DNA of 64,000 nt from Tepidimonas sediminis (GTDB lineage Bacteria > Pseudomonadota > Gammaproteobacteria > Burkholderiales > Burkholderiaceae_C): positions 186,001 through 250,000 of the forward strand of contig NZ_VJND01000001.1 of NCBI RefSeq assembly GCF_007556605.1, given 5' to 3'. The notes beneath the pieces are model-generated. The model saw only the letters and a program-made list of their open reading frames with translations. It made no database searches and had not been told where the DNA came from. The translations under genes and the position numbers were made by a program. Below, piece after piece: positions 33,209 to 41,537 of the stretch (within the stretch, counting starts at the first letter, position 1; every line of letters begins with the position of its first letter).

Positions 33209-34195
33209 ATGGACCGCACCGAGCGCTTCTATCGCATCGACGCCCTGCTGCAAAGCCAGCGGGTGGTGACGTTCGAGCGCCTGCAGGAGGCGCTGCAGGT
33301 CTCCCGCGCCACGCTCCGGCGCGACCTGGCCTACCTGCGCGACCGGCTCGGCGCGCCGATCGTGTGGGACCGCCAGGCGCGCGGCTACCGCTACCAGCCC
33401 GATGCGCACGAGCCCGTCCAGCCGCTGCCGGGCCTGTGGTTCAACGCGCAGGAGGCGCACGCCCTGCTGCTGATGCAGGCGCTGCTGGAGCAGCTGCAGC
33501 CCACGCTGCTCAAACCCCACATCGAGCCGCTGCGGGCGCGGCTGCGGGCGCTGCTGGAAACCGGCCAGCACGCCGCCGAGGACGTGCAGCGGCGCGTGCG
33601 ACTGCTCACCGCGGGCCAGCGCCCGGTGCCGCAGGCGCACTTCGAGCTCGTGGCCAGCGCCGTGCTGCAGCGCCGCCAGCTCGAGCTGCACTACTACGTG
33701 CGCGCCCGCGACGAACACAGCCAGCGGCGCGTGTGCCCGCAGATGCTGCTGTACCACCGCGGCGGCTGGTATCTGCTGGCCTGGTGTCACCTGCGCCAGG
33801 GGCTGCGCTCCTTCGCGCTGGAAGCCATCGAGCAGGTGCAGCTGCTGGACGCACCGGCGTGCGAGGTCGAGCCGGCCGAGCTGGAAGCCTTCATCGGGCA
33901 GGGCTACGGCATCTTCTCGGGCACGCAGGTGCGCTGGGCGCAGCTGCGCTTTGCCCCCGAGCGGGCGCGCTGGGTGGCCTGCGAGACCTGGCATCCGCGT
34001 CAGCAGCAGCGCTGGTGCGACGACGGAACGCTGCAGCTGCGCGTGCCGTACACCGACCTGCGCGAGCTGGCCATGGAGGTGCTGCGCCACGGCGCGCAGG
34101 TGGAAGTGGAGCAGCCCGCCGAGCTGCGCGCCCTGGTGGCCGAGGAGCTGCGCGCGGCGCTGCGGCGCTACGACGGTGGCCACGGCACCGGCTGA
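33209..34195 (+). CDS. WYL-domain transcriptional regulator
   Basis: A 328-residue YafY-type regulator. The N-terminal winged helix (MDRTERFYRIDALLQSQRVV, then LQVSRATLRRDLAYLRDRLG) is followed by a WYL domain with its own version of the core motif (LYHRGGWYLLAWCH) at about 185-200. A C-terminal WCX-like extension follows. WYL proteins can bind nucleotide-type ligands or single-stranded nucleic acid and often control CRISPR or phage-defence genes. It is the last gene on the strand after cad1, about 400 bp away, so it probably has its own promoter. Repression of the cas operon is plausible but not shown. Confidence 0.85.
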   Translation: MDRTERFYRIDALLQSQRVVTFERLQEALQVSRATLRRDLAYLRDRLGAPIVWDRQARGYRYQPDAHEPVQPLPGLWFNAQEAHALLLMQALLEQLQPTLLKPHIEPLRARLRALLETGQHAAEDVQRRVRLLTAGQRPVPQAHFELVASAVLQRRQLELHYYVRARDEHSQRRVCPQMLLYHRGGWYLLAWCHLRQGLRSFALEAIEQVQLLDAPACEVEPAELEAFIGQGYGIFSGTQVRWAQLRFAPERARWVACETWHPRQQQRWCDDGTLQLRVPYTDLRELAMEVLRHGAQVEVEQPAELRALVAEELRAALRRYDGGHGTG

Positions 34196-34441
34196 AGCAC
34201 GGGACCCTCGTATCCCATCCCTGCCAACGCCAGCGGAGTGGCCCCACTTCCGCGGACGGTCGAGGGCTTGGGAAGCAAGCCTGGGTCGGGGTGGACAGAA
34301 GGTTGAGGGACGTGGCAACGGCCTGCTGCTCGCGGGCCACCATCGGTGGCGTGGAGCGGCTCGAACGTTTCTGGCCTGCCGAAGATGGCGTCCAAGAAGA
34401 GCAGACGCCTTCGTCGTGGTCGGCGCGTGCGACCGACGCAC

Positions 34442-34732
34442 TCAGGCCGCAAGCGGCGTGATGCGTTCGATGGCCTCGCCGTGGTCGCGCATCACGGCTT
34501 CGGTGTCGTAGCTGGCCTGCAGCGCCAGCCAGAAACCCGGCGTCGTGCCCAGCGCACGCGCCAGCCGCAAGGCCGTGTCGGCGGTGATCGAGCGCTTGCC
34601 GGCGCAAATCTCGCTGATGCGCATCGGCGGCACGCCGATGGCCTTGGCCAGCCGGTACTGGCTGATGCCCAGCGGGATCAGGAACTCTTCCCGCAGCACT
34701 TCGCCGGGGTGGATGTTGGGCAGCGTGTCCAT
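34442..34732 (-). CDS. higA: HigA-type antitoxin (XRE family)
   Basis: A 96-residue helix-turn-helix protein of the HigA/VapI type: MDTLPNIHPGEVLREEFLIP, then GISQYRLAKAIGVPPMRISE and ICAGKRSITADTALRLARAL. It neutralises the RelE-like toxin encoded 10 bp upstream and, with it, represses the operon promoter. Toxin-first order is typical of HigBA. The frame appears intact. It is the only complete chromosomal toxin-antitoxin pair in the accessory region apart from the HEPN/MNT pair. Confidence 0.92.
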   Translation of the reverse strand: MDTLPNIHPGEVLREEFLIPLGISQYRLAKAIGVPPMRISEICAGKRSITADTALRLARALGTTPGFWLALQASYDTEAVMRDHGEAIERITPLAA

Positions 34733-34742
34733 GCTCGCTCCT

Positions 34743-35024
34743 TTAGTGGTAATCGACGATCTCGACGTCTTGCGCGTTCCTGCCGTCCCACACGAAGCAG
34801 ATGCGCCACTGGTCGTTGATGCGGATGCTGTGCTGCCCGGCGCGATCCCCGCGCAGCGCCTCCAGCCGGTTGTTGGGCGGGATGCGCAGATCGTCCAGAC
34901 ACTGCGCCGCATCCAGCATGCGCAGCTTGCGCCGCGCCACGGTCTGAATCTGGTTGGGCAGCTTGCGGGTGAAGCGCCCTTGCCAGACGGCTTCGGCGGC
35001 TTCGTCGCGGAACGATGCGATCAT
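34743..35024 (-). CDS. higB: HigB/RelE-type toxin
   Basis: A 93-residue ribosome-dependent mRNA interferase of the RelE superfamily: MIASFRDEAAEAVWQGRFTR, then LPNQIQTVARRKLRMLDAA, GQHSIRINDQWRICFVWDG and a final VEIVDYH. The basic and aromatic residues near the C-terminus match the active-site region of HigB. The ATG at 35024 lies 8 bp from a perfect palindromic operator. The gene is intact. Confidence 0.92.
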   Translation of the reverse strand: MIASFRDEAAEAVWQGRFTRKLPNQIQTVARRKLRMLDAAQCLDDLRIPPNNRLEALRGDRAGQHSIRINDQWRICFVWDGRNAQDVEIVDYH

Positions 35025-35031
35025 GGCAGGA

Positions 35032-35054
35032 ATATTATCGTGGTGCGATAATAT
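35032..35054. promoter_or_regulatory. Palindromic operator of higBA
   Basis: A perfect 9-bp inverted repeat, ATATTATCG and CGATAATAT, separated by TGGTG. It lies just upstream of the higB start and includes AT-rich sequence that would form the -10 region. It is almost certainly the HigA binding site. Confidence 0.75.
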
Positions 35055-35094
35055 GGTCAAGTCGTCAGGCGACACCTGCACCGTACACTGAACC

Positions 35095-35391
35095 TTGGGG
35101 CGCGCAGCCCGCCGGCGCCCCGTTGGAGCCGCCAGAGGCCGCATGGATGGGCGGACAGGCGGCGGTTCTCGCGTCGCAGTCGCGGCAGCTCCTGGCGCCG
35201 GGCCTCACCGAGCACGGTGTCCTTGTCGCCGCCAGCCTTGCCAGCCCGCGGGCAGCTGCGCGCTTCATCCAGTTGGTAATGGTTTGCGCCAAGCAGCCAA
35301 ACTCCCGGTCGAGCTCAGCCCGCGTGCGCCCCAGTGCCACCAGCTCCAGGATCTGCGAGTACGGCGGTCGGGTCATGGGCATGTCGGACTC
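35095..35391 (-). mobile_element. IS3-family OrfA remnant
   Basis: The reverse strand reads [20 protein letters not shown] followed by [20 protein letters not shown], which is the helix-turn-helix start of an IS3-family (IS407-like) OrfA with an internal deletion. Similarity fades after about 50 residues. No OrfB remains, and no intact ends were found. Confidence 0.65.
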
Positions 35392-35449
35392 CTTGTTTCC
35401 GTTCTCAGGGGGTAAGGCGTCCGTCAAAACGGGGCGACTTCAACTCCTG

Positions 35450-35746
35450 GCGTATTCCTGCCATCGCCAGTCCCCATTTCGTGCTGTTCTGGGACCCGCG
35501 CAGTCCGTGGCAGCGGGGCAGTTGCGAGAATATCAACGACCTGCTGCGCCAGTACCTGCCCAAGGGCACGGACCTGTCGGTCTACAGCCAGGAAGAGCTC
35601 GATGCGATCGCCGACAGGCTCAACAACCGCCCGCGCACCATCCACGGCTTCTACCCCCGATCGCCGTCTGCCAGGCCATGCTGCAGAAGGCCACCCAAGC
35701 CAGCAACTCCCTTCAGTGATTCCACTGTTGCACTTGGTGCCTGACA
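35450..35746 (+). mobile_element. IS30-family remnant (transposase C-terminus and outer terminal repeat)
   Basis: The + strand reads [20 protein letters not shown], then [17 protein letters not shown] and [20 protein letters not shown], the C-terminal catalytic end of IS30 transposases. A frameshift near 35660 separates this from the final [18 protein letters not shown] and stop (35717-35719). The element end reads TTGCACTTGGTGCCTGACA and stops at 35746. It is the inverse-oriented relative of the copy at 12920-13134. Confidence 0.85.
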
Positions 35747-35808
35747 CCGCCCCGCAAAAAACTAGTCAAGTCGTGCAGCAAAAATGCAGCAAAACCCCTT
35801 GCGGCCAC

Positions 35809-35832
35809 GAAAAAGCCCGCACGGAGGCGGGC
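35809..35832 (-). terminator. Rho-independent terminator after tRNA-Asn
   Basis: On the reverse strand, GCCCGC and GCGGGC arms (35815-35832) with a 6-base loop are followed by a run of T. It lies 18 bp beyond the tRNA 3' end and should end the thiE/tRNA-Asn transcript. Confidence 0.75.
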
Positions 35833-35849
35833 CAAGTCGTCGATTTCGT

Positions 35850-35925
35850 TGGCTCCCCGACCTGGGCTCGAACCAGGGACCTACGGATTAACAGTCCGGC
35901 GCTCTACCGACTGAGCTATCGGGGA
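35850..35925 (-). tRNA. tRNA-Asn (GTT)
   Basis: A 76-nt tRNA on the reverse strand with a complete cloverleaf. The acceptor stem is TCCCCGA with TCGGGGA, the D-arm has AGCTCAGTCGGTAGAGC, the anticodon loop CTGTTAA holds GTT, and the T-arm has GGTTCGAGCCC. The CCA end is encoded. Its 5' end overlaps the last codons of thiE by 10 nt. Its 3' end faces the accessory region, a common attachment-site arrangement. Confidence 0.97.
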
Positions 35926-36863
35926 TCGGTCAGCCCTGCATTATAGCCGCTGCGCAAGGCCTGCCAGCGCCGCATCAGCTCGCGCGCGGCGGCCTCGGGG
36001 TCAGCGGCTTGCACCAGCGCGCGCACCACGGCGAAGGAGCCGACGCAGCTTGCGGCCACCTCCGGCAGCTGCTCCAGCCCGATACCGCCGATGGCCACCG
36101 TCGGCAGGCGCTGCGCCAGCCGCGCATAGGCGCGCAGCCGCCCCGGGCCCTGCGGGGCGGTGGGCATGGCCTTCAGCGTCGTCGGGTAGACCGCGCCGAG
36201 CGCGAGGTAGCTGGGGCCGAGCCGCCAGGCGCGCACCATCTCGGCGTAGCCGTGGGTGCTGATGCCGAGCCGCAGCCCGCTTGCGCGCAGCGTGGCGATG
36301 TCGTCGGGGGAGAGGGTTTGCAGGTCTTCCTGGCCCAGGTGCACGCCCCAGGCGCCAGCCTGCAGCGCGGCGCGCCAGTGGTCGTTGATGAAGAGACGCG
36401 CCGGCGTGCCCTGCACGGCACGCACCGCGGCCTCCACCTCGGCGGCGATGCGCGCCGGGTCGTCGTGCTTGAAGCGCAGCTGCAGCGTCGGCACGCCGGC
36501 GGCGGCCATGCGCGCCACCCAGGCGGCGTCGGGCAGCACGGCGTACAGGCCGAGCTCGGGCGGGCAGGGCGCAAACGGCGCCGGGGGCAGGGCCAGGCCG
36601 AAGTCCTGTGCCGCGTCGTCGGGCCAGTCGCGCGGGTCGAAGCCCAGGCGCGCCGTGCGGCGTACCCAGGCGCTGGCCAATACGGCGGCATCGTCTGGCA
36701 CGAAGCCGAGACGGCGCGCCGCGGCGTAGGTGACGGCATACACGCTGCCGTCGGTGGCGCAGGCTTCGGGGTCGGCGTCGCGCGCGATGGCCTTGTCGGC
36801 ATGGGCGGCGACGATGGCGGCGACGGCCGCTTCAGGGTCCGAAAGGCGCATTCGGGCGGGCAT
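35916..36863 (-). CDS. thiE: Thiamine phosphate synthase
   Basis: A 315-residue protein whose last two thirds form the ThiE barrel joining the pyrimidine and thiazole halves of thiamine. Landmarks are TLQLRFKH near 128-135, RLFINDHWRAALQAGAWGVH followed by LGQEDL, and VAIGGIGLEQLPEV near the end. The first ~100 residues are an extra, Ala-rich domain not found in basic ThiE proteins. The start at 36863 could instead be the ATG four codons on. The stop codon lies inside the tRNA-Asn gene, so thiE and the tRNA may share a transcript. It follows thiG by 14 bp. Confidence 0.88.
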   Translation of the reverse strand: MPARMRLSDPEAAVAAIVAAHADKAIARDADPEACATDGSVYAVTYAAARRLGFVPDDAAVLASAWVRRTARLGFDPRDWPDDAAQDFGLALPPAPFAPCPPELGLYAVLPDAAWVARMAAAGVPTLQLRFKHDDPARIAAEVEAAVRAVQGTPARLFINDHWRAALQAGAWGVHLGQEDLQTLSPDDIATLRASGLRLGISTHGYAEMVRAWRLGPSYLALGAVYPTTLKAMPTAPQGPGRLRAYARLAQRLPTVAIGGIGLEQLPEVAASCVGSFAVVRALVQAADPEAAARELMRRWQALRSGYNAGLTDPR

Positions 36864-36877
36864 GGGGCAAGGTGGGG

Positions 36878-37684
36878 TCAGGCCTGGTGCCAGAACGGGG
36901 TGCCGAGCACCGGGGTGCTGGGCTGGGCGGCGGTCTGTGGCTCGATGGCGCCGGCGCGCCAGGCGGCGCGGCCGGCGATCACCGCGTCGGCGAAAGCACC
37001 GGCCATCGCCACCGGGTCGCGCGCCAGCGCCACTGCGGTGTTGAGCAGCACGGCGTCAAAGCCCCACTCCATCACCTGGCAGGCGTGCGAAGGCCGCCCC
37101 AGGCCTGCGTCGACGATCAGCGGCACGTCCGGCAGCCGCTCGCGCAGCAGCCGCAGCGCGTACGGGTTGACCGGCCCTTGGCCGGTGCCGATCGGTGCAG
37201 CCCACGGCATGACGGCCTGGCAGCCGACGTCCAGCAGCCGCTGGCACAGCACGAGATCCTCGGTGCAGTATGGCAGCACCTTGAAGCCGCGGCGCACCAG
37301 CTCGGCGGCGGCGGTGGGCAGCTGCAGCGTGTCGGGCTGCAGGGTGTAGTCGTCGCCGATCAGCTCCAGCTTGATCCAGTCGGTGGCGAAGACCTCGCGT
37401 GCCATCTCGGCGGTGGTGATGACCTCCTGCACGCTGTGGCAGCCGGCGGTGTTGGGCAGCACCGGGATGCCCAGCCGCTGCAGCAGCTGCCAGAAACCGT
37501 GGCTGGCATCGGCGCCGAGCGCCCCGTGGCGCCGCAGCGAGGCGGTCAGCATGCAGGGGCGCGCGCGGTGCACCGCCTGCTCCAGCACGGCGGGGGAGGG
37601 GTAGCGGGAGGTGCCCAGCATCAGGCGGGAGCCGAAGGGCTGCCCGTACAGCGTCAGCGCATCGTCGTCGTTGGTATCGGTCAT
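36878..37684 (-). CDS. thiG: Thiazole synthase
   Basis: A 268-residue TIM-barrel enzyme that forms the thiazole phosphate of thiamine from ThiS thiocarboxylate, dehydroglycine and deoxyxylulose phosphate. Recognised stretches are [19 protein letters not shown] at the start, [29 protein letters not shown] (active-site Lys) and [14 protein letters not shown]. The ATG at 37684 follows the thiS stop by 8 bp. It belongs to the thiO-thiS-thiG-thiE operon. Confidence 0.96.
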   Translation of the reverse strand: MTDTNDDDALTLYGQPFGSRLMLGTSRYPSPAVLEQAVHRARPCMLTASLRRHGALGADASHGFWQLLQRLGIPVLPNTAGCHSVQEVITTAEMAREVFATDWIKLELIGDDYTLQPDTLQLPTAAAELVRRGFKVLPYCTEDLVLCQRLLDVGCQAVMPWAAPIGTGQGPVNPYALRLLRERLPDVPLIVDAGLGRPSHACQVMEWGFDAVLLNTAVALARDPVAMAGAFADAVIAGRAAWRAGAIEPQTAAQPSTPVLGTPFWHQA

Positions 37685-37692
37685 GGGCGGGG

Positions 37693-37902
37693 TCAGCCCC
37701 CGGTGATCGGGGTGATGATTTCGAGGCGGTCCCCCTCGCGCAGGGGGGTGGCCGCGTATTGTGCCCGTGGCACGAACTGCAGGTTCAGCGCCACGGCAAA
37801 GGGCGGGCGCAGGTCCAGCTCGCGCTCGGCGCACGCCACCGCGTCGGCCACGGTGGCGCCGTCGGGCAGCGGCAGCGGGCGGCCGTTGAGCTCGACGTTC
37901 AT
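37693..37902 (-). CDS. thiS: Sulfur carrier protein ThiS
   Basis: A 69-residue ubiquitin-fold sulfur carrier. It begins [20 protein letters not shown] and ends in the essential GG, which is thiocarboxylated to donate sulfur to ThiG. The ATG overlaps the thiO stop as ATGA. Length and ending are standard for the family. Confidence 0.95.
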   Translation of the reverse strand: MNVELNGRPLPLPDGATVADAVACAERELDLRPPFAVALNLQFVPRAQYAATPLREGDRLEIITPITGG

Positions 37903-39038
37903 GCCGGCAGCTCCTGCGCCAGGCGCTCGTCGACGAAGGTCAGGCCCAGCCGAGCGGCCAGGGAGCGCGTGCCGTGCTGGATGAATTCCACGACGGCGTC
38001 GTGCACCGCCGGGGCGATCAGGTAGCCGTGCCGGTACAGGCCGTTGACCTGCAGCACGCGCGGTGCGGCCAGCCGCACCGCCGGCAGGTTGTCCGGCAGG
38101 GTCGGGCGGCACTCGGTGTTGAGCTCCAGGATGCGCGCCTCGGCAAAGCCCGGGTGCACGGCGTAGGCGGCACTCAGCAGCTCCAGCGTCGAGCGCACGC
38201 TCGCGGGCGAGCGGTCGTCGGCCTCGATCTCGGTGGCGCCGATGACGAAGCGGTGGTCTTCCTTGGGCGCGATGTAGATCGGGTAGCGCGGGTGCAGCAG
38301 CCGCGTGGGGCGCTGCAGCGTCACGTCCGGCGCGTGCAGGCGCACGACCTCGCCGCGCACGCCGCGCAGCGGACCGGCGCCGGGGGCGGCGTCGCGCGGC
38401 CATTCGTCACGTGCGCCCAGGCCCCGGCAGTCCAGCACCCAGGCGCCCGGGTGATCGCGCTGCCACGCCTGCGCCTGCGCCAGTGTCAGCGAGCGGCCCC
38501 AGTGGATCGGCACGCCGCGCCGTCGCAGCTCGGCCAGCAGCGCCGCCAGCAGCTGACGGCCGTCGAGCTGGCCTTCGTCCGGCAGGTAGAGGCCCTGCGT
38601 GAAGCGGCCCGCCACTGCCGGCTCGACCTCGGCCAGCCGCGCGGCGTCCAGTGGCTGCGGCACGGGGAGATCAGACAGGCGACTGGCGGTGGCACGCAGC
38701 AGCGCCTCGAAGCGGTTGGCCTCGCGCGCATCCTGGCGGTGCCAGAGGATCAGCGTGCCGTTCTGCTGGAAGAACACCGGCTCGGGCAGCTGGGCGCACA
38801 GCTCGCGCCAGCGCGGCAACGCGTAGCGGCCCATCGCCACGACGTTGGGCTCGGTGACGGCGGATTCCGCCAGCGGCGCCAGCATGGCAGCGGCCACGCG
38901 GGCGGCGCCACCGGCCTGCCGGGCATCGGCGCAGGCTTCGGCCACTTCGACGCGCCAGCCGGCGCGCGCCAGCGTCACGGCCAGCAGCCGGCCCAGCAGG
39001 CCGGCCCCCAGGATCAGCGCAGTGTGGGCAGCGGGCAT
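37899..39038 (-). CDS. thiO: Glycine oxidase ThiO
   Basis: A 379-residue FAD enzyme of the DAO family that makes the glycine imine used by ThiG. The dinucleotide-binding motif [18 protein letters not shown] is at the N-terminus. The C-terminal half has [20 protein letters not shown] and [12 protein letters not shown], typical of ThiO. I chose the ATG at 39038; it is only 43 bp from the divergent thiD. No TPP riboswitch fits in that gap. It starts the thiOSGE operon. Confidence 0.93.
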   Translation of the reverse strand: MPAAHTALILGAGLLGRLLAVTLARAGWRVEVAEACADARQAGGAARVAAAMLAPLAESAVTEPNVVAMGRYALPRWRELCAQLPEPVFFQQNGTLILWHRQDAREANRFEALLRATASRLSDLPVPQPLDAARLAEVEPAVAGRFTQGLYLPDEGQLDGRQLLAALLAELRRRGVPIHWGRSLTLAQAQAWQRDHPGAWVLDCRGLGARDEWPRDAAPGAGPLRGVRGEVVRLHAPDVTLQRPTRLLHPRYPIYIAPKEDHRFVIGATEIEADDRSPASVRSTLELLSAAYAVHPGFAEARILELNTECRPTLPDNLPAVRLAAPRVLQVNGLYRHGYLIAPAVHDAVVEFIQHGTRSLAARLGLTFVDERLAQELPA

Positions 39039-39081
39039 GGCGCTGATCGTACCCCAGCCCCGTCGGCGTATGATTTGATCC

Positions 39082-39945
39082 ATGTCGCACCTCGATGAGC
39101 TGGCCCACCCCGAACCGTGGCGCTACCCGCGTGTGCTGTCGATTGCCGGCAGCGATTCCGGCGGTGGCGCCGGCATCCAGGCTGACCTCAAGACCATCGC
39201 GGCGCTGGGCTGCTATGGCATGACGGCCATCACCGCGCTGACGGCGCAGAACACCGTGGGGGTGCGTGCCATCCACCCGGTGCCGGCCTCGTTCCTGAAG
39301 GAGCAGATCGCCGCGGTGGTGGAGGACATCGGGGTCGATGCGGTCAAGATCGGCATGCTGCACGCGCCCGACATCGTCGATGCGGTGGCGTGGGCGATCG
39401 ACACGTACCGTCTGCCCAACGTGGTGCTCGATCCGGTGATGGTGGCCACCAGCGGCGACACGCTGATCGAGCCCGCCACGATCGAGCGGCTGGTCGGTGA
39501 GCTATTCCCGCGCGCGGCGCTGGTGACGCCCAACCTGGACGAGGCCGCGCTGCTGCTCGGGCGGGCGCTGAGCGAGGAGGCGCAACTGGAGCAGGCTGCG
39601 GCCGATCTGCTGGCGCTGGGGGCGCGCGCGGTGCTGCTCAAGGGCGGACACCTCAGCGGGGAGGTCGTCACCGACGTGCTGGCGCTGGCCGGTGAGCCAC
39701 CCGCCTACTGGACATGGCTGCGCGGCGAGCGCATCGCCAGCCCCAACCAGCACGGCACCGGCTGCACGCTGTCGTCGGCGATCGCCTCGTTCCTCGCGTT
39801 GGGCCAGACGCTGGAGGAGGCGGTGCAGTCGGCACACGGCTGGGTGCGCGGGGCGCTGCAGGCCGGTGCCCACGTGCGCACCGGGCAGGGCAGCGGGCCG
39901 CTGAACCACGGCTGGGCGCCGGTGCCGATGCGGCTGCTGCGCTGA
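39082..39945 (+). CDS. thiD: Hydroxymethylpyrimidine/phosphomethylpyrimidine kinase
   Basis: A 287-residue ribokinase-fold kinase that phosphorylates HMP and HMP-P for thiamine synthesis. Clear motifs are LSIAGSDSGGGAGIQADLKT near the start, TAITALTAQNTVGV, VLDPVMVATSG and the anion hole NQHGTGCTLSSAIAS near the end. It is divergent from the thiO operon, so the two halves of the thiamine pathway are divergently transcribed from a very short shared promoter region. Confidence 0.96.
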   Translation: MSHLDELAHPEPWRYPRVLSIAGSDSGGGAGIQADLKTIAALGCYGMTAITALTAQNTVGVRAIHPVPASFLKEQIAAVVEDIGVDAVKIGMLHAPDIVDAVAWAIDTYRLPNVVLDPVMVATSGDTLIEPATIERLVGELFPRAALVTPNLDEAALLLGRALSEEAQLEQAAADLLALGARAVLLKGGHLSGEVVTDVLALAGEPPAYWTWLRGERIASPNQHGTGCTLSSAIASFLALGQTLEEAVQSAHGWVRGALQAGAHVRTGQGSGPLNHGWAPVPMRLLR

Positions 39946-39972
39946 CGGCCTGGGGGTCCGTCCGCGGCGCCC

Positions 39973-41037
39973 TCAGCCCGCCCCGCGCAGCAGCGCCAGC
40001 AGCCGCGGGCTGGTGGTCGTGTACTCCAGCGGCACCGGCCCGCCGCGCAGGCGCTCGGCGATCGCGAAGGCCGCCAGGGTCGCCTCGTGGAACGCGCACA
40101 CGATCAGCTTGCGCTTGCCGGGGTAGTGCACGACGTCGCCGATGGCGTGGATGCCGGAATGCGAGGTCTGCAGCGTGAGCGGATCGACCAGCAGGTGCTT
40201 GCGCTCCAGCGCCAGCCCCCAGTCGGCGATCGGCCCCAGGCGCGGGTGCAGGCCGAGCCGCGGCAGCAGCAGGTCAAGCGGCAGGCTCAGGCGCTCGTCG
40301 CGCTCGGTGGCGATCTCCAGCGCCTGCAGCGAGCCGTCCTCGCCGGCCAGCGCGCCGATCGGCTGCCCCAGGCACAGCCGGATCCAGCCCGCGCCAATGG
40401 CCGACTGCAGCTGCTCATCCAGCGCCGCCTCGATCGCGAAGCGGTCGGTGCGGTGCAGCAGCGTGACGCGTGCGGCGCCTGCCTCGGCCAGACGCAGTGC
40501 CAGCCGCACGGCGGCCTCGCCGCCGCCCGTGACGACCACGTGTCGGTCCAGCCAGCTCTGAGGCGGCGGGTCGTCGTAATGCACCTGCGTGCCTTCCCAA
40601 GCCTGCAGGCCCGGCACCGCCAGCCGCCGCGGCAGGAAGGCGCCCACGCCGGCGGCGATCACGACGGCGCGCGCCGCAAACTGCAGCTCACCCGCGGTGC
40701 GCAGGCGCCAGCGCCCGGGCGCGGACGGTGCGTCGACCCCGTCCGCCTGCAGGTGCGCCACCACCTGTCCCAAGTGCAGCGGGACGGCCAGCGGCCGCAG
40801 CTGCTGCAACAGCCGCTGCGTCAGCTCGCGCCCGCTGACCGCCGGCAGACCGGGGACGTCGTAGATCGGCTTGTCGGGGTAGAGCTCGGCGCACTGGCCG
40901 CCCGCGTGCGGCAGGCTGTCGACGACGTGGGTGTCCAGCTCCTGCAGCCCGAGCTGGAAGGCCGCATACAGCCCCGCCGGCCCGGCGCCGATGACGACGA
41001 CGTCGGTGTCGATGACGGCTGCGGCCGCTGTGGCCAT
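39973..41037 (-). CDS. Ferredoxin-NADP reductase (thioredoxin-reductase-like)
   Basis: A 354-residue flavoprotein with two dinucleotide-binding motifs: VVVIGAGPAGLYAAFQLGL for FAD and HVVVTGGGEAAVRLALRLAE for NADPH. The family signature GGQCAELYPDKPIYDVPG identifies the TrxR-like ferredoxin reductase group that lacks the CxxC pair. It lies 12 bp from the ferredoxin gene fdxA on the same strand, so it probably reduces that ferredoxin. Confidence 0.92.
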   Translation of the reverse strand: MATAAAAVIDTDVVVIGAGPAGLYAAFQLGLQELDTHVVDSLPHAGGQCAELYPDKPIYDVPGLPAVSGRELTQRLLQQLRPLAVPLHLGQVVAHLQADGVDAPSAPGRWRLRTAGELQFAARAVVIAAGVGAFLPRRLAVPGLQAWEGTQVHYDDPPPQSWLDRHVVVTGGGEAAVRLALRLAEAGAARVTLLHRTDRFAIEAALDEQLQSAIGAGWIRLCLGQPIGALAGEDGSLQALEIATERDERLSLPLDLLLPRLGLHPRLGPIADWGLALERKHLLVDPLTLQTSHSGIHAIGDVVHYPGKRKLIVCAFHEATLAAFAIAERLRGGPVPLEYTTTSPRLLALLRGAG

Positions 41038-41049
41038 GGGGAGCCGGGC

Positions 41050-41379
41050 TCAGCGCTGCAGCAGGTGCAGCTTGCCGGTCATGTCCTTGTACTTGTCCGC
41101 GTCCGGCAGCGGCGCCTTGCGCTTGGTGATGCTCTTCCAGGTCGGCAGCTTGGCCAGCTCGGCGTTGAGGGCGATCATGTGCTGCTGGTCGCGCGGCACA
41201 TCTTCCTCGGCGTAGATGGCGCCGACCGGGCACTCCGGAATGCACACCGCGCAGTCGATGCACTCATCGGGGTCGATGGCCAGGAAGTTGGGGCCCTCGC
41301 GGAAGCAGTCCACCGGGCAGACGTCGACGCAGTCGGTGTACTTGCAGGCGATGCAGGCTTCGGTGACGACGTGGGTCAT
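41050..41379 (-). CDS. fdxA: Ferredoxin FdxA (3Fe-4S/4Fe-4S)
   Basis: A 109-residue ferredoxin. The cluster ligands are in [18 protein letters not shown] and [14 protein letters not shown], the seven-iron pattern in which one cluster lacks a Cys. A C-terminal extension of about 45 residues is usual for proteobacterial FdxA. The ATG at 41379 ([10 protein letters not shown]) is standard. It transfers electrons with the neighbouring reductase. Confidence 0.95.
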   Translation of the reverse strand: MTHVVTEACIACKYTDCVDVCPVDCFREGPNFLAIDPDECIDCAVCIPECPVGAIYAEEDVPRDQQHMIALNAELAKLPTWKSITKRKAPLPDADKYKDMTGKLHLLQR

Positions 41380-41537
41380 GATGGCGTGTTCCTTCGGCGG
41401 GCCGGCAGGCCGTCGCGACGGTCGTGCCCGCGGCCCCGACAGAGGGGCGAATTGTAGGCGGTCGGCCGCTGGCGGTGGCTTGACGTGGATCATCATGCTG
41501 ACATACGGTGCGGGTATAAGCCGCCGCAGGAGGTTCC

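Noticed and set aside
34196-34441. Possible transposase relic between the WYL gene and higA
   Set aside because: Several frames look faintly protein-like, but none matches a known insertion sequence well enough.
39039-39081. Possible TPP riboswitch between thiO and thiD
   Set aside because: The gap is 43 bp, too short for the aptamer, and its conserved blocks are absent.
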